A stretch of 14,197 bases of DNA from CAYLNH01 sp964384625 (GTDB taxonomy: Bacteria > Verrucomicrobiota > Lentisphaeria > JABSQK01). The number at the start of each line of letters is the position of its first letter. Positions within the stretch are counted from its first letter, which is position 1. The notes under the pieces are model-generated. The model saw only the letters and a list, made by a program, of their open reading frames with translations. It made no database searches and was not told the DNA's origin. The stretch is from positions 1-14,197 of the forward strand of contig CAYLNH010000188.1 of assembly GCA_964384625.1 (NCBI GenBank), read 5' to 3'. A program made the position numbers and the translations under genes. Positions 1-8,600 of the stretch are shown here, in pieces.

Positions 1-116
1 CCTTCAGCGTTGAACCGTATCTCCCCCCATCCTGGGGTAGGCTTCGCCAACCCCCGGCTCAAGACTATCACGCCGTCAGCGTGAGGAGTGGCGGCCACAG
101 AATAGCTTAAAACGCT
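1..116. other. Non-coding left edge with small inverted repeats
   Basis: I see no gene here. The stretch follows the stop codon of the receiver-kinase gene in its reading direction. It contains small inverted repeats: TTCA/TGAA at 3-14, CCCC/GGGG at 25-37 with a 5-base loop, and a perfect 6-bp stem TCACGC/GCGTGA at 68-84 with a 5-base loop. None is followed by a T-run on either strand, so none is a convincing intrinsic terminator. A plus-strand frame is open from the edge to about position 110, but nothing in it is recognisable. The stretch may be the 3' untranslated region of the kinase gene or part of a dispersed repeat. Confidence 0.4.
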
Positions 117-1391
117 CTAACCCGCGGGCCGGCTTTCCTTACGAAACAGCAGGTTCTGGAAGGCGTTCCTGGTTTCGACGGGAGTCAGGCGTTCCCGGCG
201 GGTCTTGGCCAGCATCCGGTTGATGGTGTCGGACAACTCGCCGGAGATGTCGCTGCGGGTCTCGACCAGGGGCGGCGGGGCTTCGTGCAGTTGCTTGTCC
301 AGGATGTCCATCGGTGAGTTGCCGCGAATCGGGAAGCCGCCGCTGGCCGCCCAGTACAGCGTCACGCCGAGGGAATAGACGTCGGCGCGGCTGTCGAGAT
401 CCTTGGCGCCGCGGATGTGTTCGGGCGAGACGAAGTGCGGGGTGCCGAGGAATTCGTCGCGCAGCGACAGGGTGCTATCCGACATCTTCTTTGCGAGTCC
501 GAAGTCCAGCAGTTTCACGTTGGCGTCATCGGTGATCATGATATTGCCGGGCTTGATGTCGCGATGGATGACGCCGCGCTTGTCCAGGTAGCAGAGCACG
601 CGGCTCATTTCGTAGCCGATAAACAGGAGGTTGTCTTCTTCCAGCGGCCCGCGTTCGGTGACCATTTCCTGCAGACTCAGGCCGTGGAGGTATTCCATGA
701 CCAGGAAGTACTTGCCGCGGGATTGGCCGAAGTCGATGAACTCAATGATGTTCTCGTGCTGCAGGCGGGAATGCTCAAATGCTTCCCGCAGGAACAGGGA
801 GAGATGGTCGTTGCCGCGTTTCCGGTAGTACAGCAGATCAAATACTTTGACGACGATGACGCGGTTGGGGTCGCGGATGACGTCTCGGGCGGCGTAGACG
901 ACACTGTGCCCGCCCCGGCCGATTTCCTCTTCAATCTGATAGCGGCCGGCAAACAGACTGCCGTTGGGCAGGTCCAATTCGCCGTAGCGCGAGGCGCAGC
1001 GGCGGCGCAGGATGTTCTCGATTTTCGCCACCAGTTCGTGGTTGTGAATGGGTTTGATCAGGTAGTCATCAACGCCGACCGAGAACGCCCGCTGCAGGGA
1101 GGCCTCGTCCTTCTGTTTGGCGATCATGACAATGGGGATGTCATAGGTGTCCGGCTGCCGCCGCAGGTGTTCGCAGAGCTGAAAGCCGTCCATGCTCGGC
1201 AGTTGCAGTTCGGTGATGATCAGGTCGGCGGAGCGTTCGTGAAACAGGGTCAACGCCTCCAGGCCGTCGTGGCACAGGCGCAGGTCGTAGCCGCGCCGCG
1301 ACAGCAGCGTGAAGTACAGGTTCAGAATGATCTGGCTGCTGTCGACGCAGATGAGTGAATACGTTCTGTCGTTGGTGCTGAGCATGGCCAA
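117..1391 (-). CDS. Receiver-like domain fused to Ser/Thr protein kinase
   Basis: A 424-residue soluble signalling protein with no membrane segment. Residues about 11-130 form a CheY-like receiver fold ending in the conserved Lys (K113, in LIKP). Residues about 150-410 are a PknB-type kinase that looks complete: glycine loop GRGGHSVV (158-165), K182, alpha-C Glu E203, HRDIKPGN (276-283), DFG (296-298) and GTPHFVSPE (316-324). It should phosphorylate Ser/Thr on unknown partners. The receiver looks degenerate: the phospho-acceptor Asp is Glu (E61), the acidic pair is D17-S18, and the switch Thr/Ser is Ala (A91). Aspartyl phosphorylation is therefore unlikely, and the domain may be constitutively 'on' or act as a docking module. 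The longest reading starts at TTG (1389-1391); an in-frame ATG at 1383-1385 is equally plausible. A GAGG lies 5 bases before the TTG and 11 before the ATG. It lies downstream of recQ on the same strand, after a 166-base gap. Confidence 0.93.
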   Translation of the reverse strand: MAMLSTNDRTYSLICVDSSQIILNLYFTLLSRRGYDLRLCHDGLEALTLFHERSADLIITELQLPSMDGFQLCEHLRRQPDTYDIPIVMIAKQKDEASLQRAFSVGVDDYLIKPIHNHELVAKIENILRRRCASRYGELDLPNGSLFAGRYQIEEEIGRGGHSVVYAARDVIRDPNRVIVVKVFDLLYYRKRGNDHLSLFLREAFEHSRLQHENIIEFIDFGQSRGKYFLVMEYLHGLSLQEMVTERGPLEEDNLLFIGYEMSRVLCYLDKRGVIHRDIKPGNIMITDDANVKLLDFGLAKKMSDSTLSLRDEFLGTPHFVSPEHIRGAKDLDSRADVYSLGVTLYWAASGGFPIRGNSPMDILDKQLHEAPPPLVETRSDISGELSDTINRMLAKTRRERLTPVETRNAFQNLLFRKESRPAG

Positions 1392-1557
1392 TCGTTCCTC
1401 GGATGTGAGAGCGGCACGGCGGCGTGGCCGTCACTGATGTTTCATTCAGGTCCGCCTGAAACTGAGGTCACGATCGCACCGTCGAGACGCCCGTCGGGTC
1501 CGACGACCAGTGATCCGCCCGTCCCCGCAGCCGGGCGCGAAGGCAGGTGACCAAGGC
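1392..1557. other. Intergenic gap between recQ and kinase gene
   Basis: These 166 bases hold no supported gene. They contain an inverted repeat TTCAGG-TCCG-CCTGAA (1445-1460), which can be exchanged for an overlapping GTTTCA/TGAAAC pairing (1439-1462). A second inverted repeat, CGTCGG/CCGACG, lies at 1492-1505. Neither is followed by a T-run. I find no convincing -35/-10 pair, so whether the kinase gene has its own promoter or reads through from recQ is unclear. Confidence 0.35.
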
Positions 1558-3933
1558 TCAATACGGCATCGACCGATTGCGCCACTCACTGATTTTCGCC
1601 AGGAAGTCCGGCAGGAGGTCGCGCTTTGTTTTGCCGATGCCGGAGAGCTGGAGGGCTTCGTCGACGGTGACCGGCGTCTGTTCACAAAGGCCCTGGAGCG
1701 CTTTGTTGGACAGAATCCGGTACGCCGGGACACCGCGTTGTTTGGCCAGTTGCAGGCGCAGCTGCCGGAGTTCTTCAAAGAGGTCTTCACGGGTGTCGGC
1801 AAACGGATCCGGCGGTTCGACGACATCGTTATCGTCGAGGGGGTCTATGAAGACGTCCGACGCGTTGAATTCGTCCTTGCCGACCTCCGGCAGCGAATCC
1901 GGGGGCTCCTGCGTCTGCCGGCGGTCTGCCGTCGGGGCGGCGGTTGCGGGCGCGCCGCCGGGCCGGGCCGGTTCGGGTTCCGCCTGCAGGGCCTGCAGGA
2001 ACTGCGGCAGGTAGCGCGAATTATAGGGACCGATGCCGGTCAGCTGGCGCGCCTCGCGGGTGTTCTTCGGGCGGTGTTCGGCCATTTCCTCGAGGGCGCG
2101 GTTGGAGAAGACACGATAGACCGGCAGGTTGAACTGCTCGGCGACCTCTTTGCGAATGCCTTTCAGTTTGCTGACCAGTTTGCCGGATGCTGTACGCCGC
2201 GGGCGTCTTCCGCGTTTGCGCGCAGACCCGTGCAGCAGGCCGCCGCCGCGCTTGCAGTTGTCGCATGTGGCGCACAGCCAGTTTTCGGTGTCCTGCCCGA
2301 AATAGCTGACGATGAACTTCTGCCGGCACCGTTCGGTATCGGGGTATTCCATCATCTCTTCGAGGCGGCCGCGGACGATGGCTTCGTGTCGGCGCAGGTC
2401 CTCGAAATCGATGTCCGGTTTATCGACGCCCGGCCGGGTCACCTGGACCCCGCGGCCGGCGAACGGCGGGGTCCAGGAGAACTCGGTGCCGTTCAGGGCG
2501 CGGACCACCCGCTTGACCTGATCCGGCTTAAGTCCGCTGACGGTTGCCAACTCATCCCAGCTGTAAGCACAGCCGTCGGCGAGTTGCTCGCCGGCGGCAT
2601 CAATGATGCGGTGGATAAACAGGCCGCGCTGGGTTCGGGCGGGGAAGGTCTGACGCAACTGGCCGGAGGGCAGCAGTTGTTTGAGGGTGCCGCGGTTCTC
2701 GCGGCGGTAGCCGCGTTCGAGGACACCCGCTTTTTCGAGCAGGTTCAACGCGGCACTGACCTGCCCATCGCCGCGGCAGGCCGCCACCCGGGCCGCCAGT
2801 TCCTCCTGAGTCTGTTCGATCTTTGCCTGGCCCGTCTGCTGCACGATGTCGCGCAGCACATCCCAGATGCCGAGAACGACGTCTTCCGGCGGGTGGCTCA
2901 ATTCGATGAAGAACTCGTGGACATAGCGGTCGCCGTAGCCGAAGAGCATGACGCAGTCGGCGGGTTCGCCGTCGCGGCCGGCGCGGCCGGCTTCCTGGTA
3001 GTAGGCTTCGAGGCTGCCGGGCATGTTGTAGTGGATCACCTGCCGGATGTCCGCCCGGTCGATGCCCATGCCGAAGGCGTTGGTCGCGGCGACAACCGGG
3101 CAGTCGTCGCTGATGAAGCGTTCCTGGGCGTCGCGCCGTTCGGTATCGGTCATGCCGGCATGATAAGGGATACACTGGAATTCATCGGCCAGTTGGTCCA
3201 CGGCCTTGCGGGTAGCGGCATAGATGATTGTCGGCTGTTTCCGGTTCAACCGGCCGGCGATCTCGGCCAGGCGTTCCTCGTCTTTGCGGCAGTGCACCAC
3301 CTGGAAACTCAGATTCGGCCGCAGGAAGCCGGTGGCGATGTTCTCCATCTCGGGCCGGTCCAGGATCTCCTTGATGTCCTCGCGGACCCGCGGCGTGGCC
3401 GTCGCCGTGAAGGCGCAGACCTGACGAATCCGGTGTTCCTCGAGGAAGTCCCCGATGCGGGCGTAGTCCGGGCGGAAATCATGGCCCCACTGGCTCATGC
3501 AGTGCGCCTCGTCGACCACCAGAAACTCGGGCGGCTGCTGTTGGATGAACGATATGAACCCGCGCTGCCGCAGGCGTTCGGGCGCGATGTACAGCAATTT
3601 CACCCGGCCGGCGGCGACGTCATCCACCACGCGCCGCTGCTGGGCGGCGGTCAGGGACGAGTTCAGGTAGGCCGCCGGGATGCCCTTCTGGCGGAGGGCA
3701 TCCACCTGGTCCTTCATCAATGAGATCAGCGGCGACAGTACCAGGGCATACCCGGGCTTCAGCAGGGCCGGCAACTGATAGCAGAGCGATTTCCCCGCGC
3801 CCGTCGGCATGACGACGCAGACGTCTTCATCCATGACAATGCGTTGGACCACATCTTCCTGACCGTGGTGAAATGCGTCGAAACCGAAGTGTTCCTTCAG
3901 ACTGCTCGTTAACTCAGACATATCTCCACTCAT
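1558..3933 (-). CDS. recQ: ATP-dependent DNA helicase of the RecQ family, two HRDC domains
   Basis: A 3'-5' superfamily 2 DNA helicase acting in recombination and repair. With the ATG at 3931-3933 it is 791 residues. Visible motifs are Walker A PTGAGKS (43-49), DEAH (141-144) with the following aromatic-rich loop, and QEAGRAGRDG (313-322). A winged-helix-like stretch (about 432-502) is followed by a four-Cys zinc site (C536, C554, C557, C560). The order helicase, winged-helix-like, zinc differs from E. coli RecQ (zinc before winged helix); I recall this order from other bacterial RecQ homologues. Two HRDC domains follow (about 585-650 and 717-784), joined by a Pro/acidic linker, which explains the length beyond the 609 residues of E. 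coli RecQ. The frame stays open to an ATG at 3987, but that codon lies inside a palindromic repeat and the extra residues match nothing expected. A GGA lies 9 bases before the chosen ATG. An ATG at 3921 is an alternative. Confidence 0.95.
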   Translation of the reverse strand: MSGDMSELTSSLKEHFGFDAFHHGQEDVVQRIVMDEDVCVVMPTGAGKSLCYQLPALLKPGYALVLSPLISLMKDQVDALRQKGIPAAYLNSSLTAAQQRRVVDDVAAGRVKLLYIAPERLRQRGFISFIQQQPPEFLVVDEAHCMSQWGHDFRPDYARIGDFLEEHRIRQVCAFTATATPRVREDIKEILDRPEMENIATGFLRPNLSFQVVHCRKDEERLAEIAGRLNRKQPTIIYAATRKAVDQLADEFQCIPYHAGMTDTERRDAQERFISDDCPVVAATNAFGMGIDRADIRQVIHYNMPGSLEAYYQEAGRAGRDGEPADCVMLFGYGDRYVHEFFIELSHPPEDVVLGIWDVLRDIVQQTGQAKIEQTQEELAARVAACRGDGQVSAALNLLEKAGVLERGYRRENRGTLKQLLPSGQLRQTFPARTQRGLFIHRIIDAAGEQLADGCAYSWDELATVSGLKPDQVKRVVRALNGTEFSWTPPFAGRGVQVTRPGVDKPDIDFEDLRRHEAIVRGRLEEMMEYPDTERCRQKFIVSYFGQDTENWLCATCDNCKRGGGLLHGSARKRGRRPRRTASGKLVSKLKGIRKEVAEQFNLPVYRVFSNRALEEMAEHRPKNTREARQLTGIGPYNSRYLPQFLQALQAEPEPARPGGAPATAAPTADRRQTQEPPDSLPEVGKDEFNASDVFIDPLDDNDVVEPPDPFADTREDLFEELRQLRLQLAKQRGVPAYRILSNKALQGLCEQTPVTVDEALQLSGIGKTKRDLLPDFLAKISEWRNRSMPY

Positions 3934-3958
3934 TGATCTTTGTCCACTCCAACTAACT

Positions 3959-3978
3959 CCCGAAGGTTGGCCTTCCGG
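3959..3978. repeat. Inverted repeat (hairpin) upstream of recQ
   Basis: Arms CCCGAAGG (3959-3966) and CCTTCCGG (3971-3978) flank a 4-base loop, with seven of eight positions pairing. It sits just beside the 3981-4035 palindromic element and has the same size class, so it may be an associated hairpin or part of the recQ leader. It has no T-run, so it is not an obvious terminator. Confidence 0.5.
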
Positions 3979-3980
3979 AT

Positions 3981-4035
3981 GTATCATGAGCAGGCATGCT
4001 CATGCGCCGCAGCACAAGCAGGATGCTTGTGATAC
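3981..4035. repeat. REP/BIME-like palindromic element with two hairpins
   Basis: The 55-base element begins GTATCA and ends TGATAC, its exact reverse complement. It holds two perfect 8-bp stems: CATGAGCA/TGCTCATG (3985-4004, 4-base loop) and CACAAGCA/TGCTTGTG (4013-4031, 3-base loop), separated by CGCCGCAG. The outer 12-base arms, GTATCATGAGCA and TGCTTGTGATAC, also pair with each other at 10 of 12 positions, so the DNA can form either one long imperfect hairpin or two short ones. It lies between the rhaB stop and the recQ start. The layout matches paired REP-type units, but copy number cannot be seen from one window. It could instead act as a transcript-processing or attenuation structure between the two genes. 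Confidence 0.65.
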
Positions 4036-4041
4036 AATCGG

Positions 4042-4080
4042 AGTTCGCGCCGGTTCAGGCGCCCACGGAGTGAGGAACTC
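4042..4080. repeat. Nested inverted repeat downstream of rhaB
   Basis: Outer arms GAGTTC and GAACTC flank an inner stem GCGCC/GGCGC with a 6-base loop. The structure lies about 30 bases past the rhaB stop and 7 bases from the 3981-4035 palindromic element. No T-run follows on the minus strand. It may be a Rho-independent-like stop without the U-tract, or part of a longer repeat cluster spanning about 3959-4080. Confidence 0.4.
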
Positions 4081-4107
4081 ATTGAGGCGCTGATTGGCGA
4101 ACACCGA

Positions 4108-5478
<1,371 letters not shown>

Positions 5479-5479
5479 G

Positions 5480-5498
5480 ACTCGATGTTCTCCCGAGT
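5480..5498 (-). promoter_or_regulatory. Leader hairpin presenting the rhaB ribosome binding site
   Basis: In the rhaB leader, arms ACTCG and CGAGT form a 5-bp stem around a 9-base loop that contains the GGAG ribosome binding site (5490-5493). The stem ends one base before the ATG. Folding would leave the GGAG exposed in the loop and shorten its otherwise long 11-base distance to the start codon. The pairing is visible; its role is inference. Confidence 0.35.
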
Positions 5499-5536
5499 TG
5501 GTAAAAGGGGGTTTTCAGATGGTGACAATCGTAGGG

Positions 5537-5564
5537 ATTATATGTGCCGCGCAAGAGATGTCCA
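5537..5564 (-). promoter_or_regulatory. Predicted sigma-70-type promoter of rhaB
   Basis: On the minus strand, TGGACA (5564-5559, five of six to TTGACA) is followed after 16 bases by a perfect TATAAT (5542-5537). Transcription would begin near 5530, leaving a leader of about 50 bases before the rhaB ATG. The site lies between the stop codon of the upstream receptor kinase and rhaB, so rhaB is probably transcribed independently of the kinase operon. recQ could be reached by read-through. Confidence 0.65.
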
Positions 5565-5628
5565 GCCGTTGACCGGCAGGAAGGTCCGGCGTCGTCGTCT
5601 TGGCCGCGGCGCCGGCCCTGGCTGCCGA

Positions 5629-8600
5629 TCAATCGGTCCATTCCAGGACGAAGTGGTGGTTCAGCCCGGCGGCACTGCGGTGGATCGCCGGCTCGCCCTG
5701 GGCCGTGACCACAAAGACCCCGATCGGCTGTCCGGCAGTCGGGAGGTCCGTCTTGTCGACGGTTGTGTCGAAGGGGGCGCCGTCGGAACGCCACCGCACG
5801 GTTTCGGTTTCGGGATCGAAGGCACAGTTGACGGTGATTCGAACGTGCGGCCGGGCGACGGTTTTCAGGTACGCCGTCAGTGCCTGCACCTGTTGCGGCG
5901 TGCGCGGTTCGAAGACGCGGGCGCCGGCGTTGCGGCAGATGGCGGCGGTCATTTCGTCGTCGCATTCCTGGGGCACGAGCAGCAGGCGGGAGTTGCCGGC
6001 AACAACGGCGTACTGCCGCAGGTCTGCCGGTTTGTCGTTCAGGCACGTATTCAACTCCACCGCGATCTTCTTGACCACGTCGGCTCGGACGGCATTGACG
6101 TAGCGCAGGCCAGCCAGGCGCGTGAGCAGTCGGAGATGTCCCGGGCGTTCCAGGCCGAGGCGGAGGCCTTCGCTCTTGACGGTGGCGAGGTCGTTCAATG
6201 CCGCGGCATTGAGAGCGCAGCCATGCAGATCGAGGTGCTCGAGGGTTTTGCCGCGCAGTGCGCTGAAATCAGTGATCGGGTTGTCGGCGATCTGCAGCTG
6301 TTCAAGGGGCAGATCGCGCAAGGGCCCGAGGTCGCGAATCTGGTTGTGGCTCAGGTTGAGATGCTGCAGGCGCTTCGCGTTCCGCAGGGGCGCCAGGTTG
6401 CGGATGCGGTTATTGGCGGCATCCAGTGATCGTAAACGTTCTGCGGGTAGGCCCGTAAGGTCGTGGATCTGGTTATGGGCGATATAGAGCTGCGCCAGCG
6501 GCGCGTCGGCGATGGGCGTCAGGTCGCTGATTTGATTGGTGCTGCAGCGCAGGTGTTCCAGCGGCATGCCGGCCAGGGGTGCGAGATCGGCAATGCGGTT
6601 GGAGCCGCAGTCGAGCCATCGCAGCCCGTTGCCCTGCAGCGGGGACAGGTCGGTGATCCGGTTGTGGGCGCATTCGACATGTTCCAGCGGCATTCCCGCA
6701 ACCGGCGCCAAGGAAACGATCCGGTTGCCGCTGCATTTGAGCACCCGCAACCGCGCCGACCGGATCGGAACGAGGCTTTCGATGGCGCAATGCGAGCAAT
6801 TCAGTTGGCCCAGATTCGGCCCCAGCTTCGGCAATTGCTGCAGATCGGGATTCTTCGAGCAGTTCAAGGTGCGCAGCGTCATGCCGTCGAGCGGGGAGAG
6901 GTCGCGGATGCGGTTCTCGGTGCAATCCAGATCAGTCAACGGCGCACCGCGCAGCGGCGTCACGTCCATGACCAGGCAGGCTGCGAAGCTGAGGACCCGG
7001 AGCGGCATGCCCCGCAACGGTGTGAGATTGGTGATCCCGGCGTGGTTGATGCGGAAAAACTCCAGCGGCATGCCTGCCAGCGGCTGGAGGTCCTGGATCG
7101 GCCCGGTGCAGATAAATCGCCGCAGCTTGAGTCCGGCCAACGGCGCCAACGTGCTGATGCGCCAGTCCTTCAAATTCAGTTCCTCAACTTGCGGCATGCG
7201 GCCGAGGTCCTTGAGCATGGCATCGAAGTCCGCAATCCCAAGCTTCTGTTGCTGCAGGCGGAAGGCCATGATCAGCCGCAGCGACAGACCGCGATCGGCG
7301 CCTGCCTCGAGGGCCTGGCCAAGCGTCCGGATCGCTTCCCGGAACTGGGCGCGCTCCGCCTGCTGGAATGCCAGCAGCACCAGGACCTCCTTGTGAAAGC
7401 GGAAGTCCGGGATGGTGGCCAGGGTCTGGAGTTCCTTGAGCTTGCGCTGCGGCTCTTCCTTTTCGTTAATCGCCATGGCGTAGAGATACTGCGCTTCCTG
7501 GCGAATCCGGTCGCTGCGGTCGTCATTGATGAAGCCGGCAAACCACTCCTGCGCCCCGGCGAAATCCGCGCGGCGCAGCATCACACGGCCGGGCTCCAGG
7601 ATATCCACCAATTCGGGGTCTTCGGCTTTGGCGATGCGCAATGACTGAATCGGCGTCGTCCCGCCCATGGAAAACCGGCTGACGGCGATGGTGCGGTGTT
7701 TCGGCCCGCGCACAGCCATCGGGTCGTAGTAATCAAGAATCTCCCGGCCGTCGATCGTGGCCCGGAAGGTATTGCCTTCGCGCCAATAGGCGATGTTCCA
7801 GCCGTCGGCTTCGGGATCCAGCGATGTGCGGCAGTGATGCAGCACCTCCCAACGGCCGCGTTGTTCGCTTTCCAGCTCAATATGGTTGTAGCCGTAGATT
7901 CGCAGGCGGTGGCCGGTGCTGGGATCGCCGGAAATGCTGATGCCGAGATTCGGGCCCGGCCTGCCGCGGTTGAGCAGGCGCATTTCGACGCGGGCGGCTT
8001 CCGGAATATCTCGGTTGTATTGCAGGAAGAATCGCCCGTCCAGCGGTCGTAATTCGAGTGCTCCCCGGCGACACTCGGCGATCGCTTCGAAGGGCTTGGG
8101 ATCCATCGTTTTCTGTTTGAAATTCACTTGGAATGCCAGAAAGGGGAAATCCTCGGGTCGGCCCTTTCGGAAGTCTGCTATGTACACCGTGGCCCACCGA
8201 GCCTCGAGTCGTGCTTCGATCTCGCGCCGTTTCCGGTCCGCCGCCAGGCGGCGTTGTTCTTCCTGTTGCCGCCGTTGTTGCGCGCGGCGGCGTTTGCCGA
8301 TTTCATGACGCACCAGCAATCCGGCGCCGATCAACACCAGGACGATCGCCGCCAGAGTCCAGACATTGCGGCGATGCTGCCGGTACCACCGCGCCAGGAA
8401 CTCCAACAGCGTGTCATGATGCGCGCTGACCGCGAGGCCGGCCTGGTACTGCCGCAGGTCTTCGGCCAGTGCTGCGATCGTCTGATACCGGTCTTCCGGT
8501 TGCGGCGCCATCGCCTTGAGCGCAACATCAAGCAGTGCCGCTGGTGCCCGCTTGCGTTCTGCGGCGGTGGGCAGATCGACGGCGCCCTCGCGTTTCTTGC

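Noticed and set aside
417..1358. Plus-strand 313-codon open frame
   Set aside because: It is antisense to the receiver-kinase gene, whose kinase and receiver motifs leave no doubt about the coding strand.
1510..3723. Plus-strand 737-codon open frame
   Set aside because: It lies opposite recQ, which has every helicase motif. Long antisense frames are expected where GC is high and third-position GC removes stops; the translation shows no family motif.
5602..5617. GGCC/GGCC hairpin after the downstream kinase stop as an intrinsic terminator
   Set aside because: The stem is only 4 bp within a generally GC-rich stretch and no T-run follows on the minus strand.
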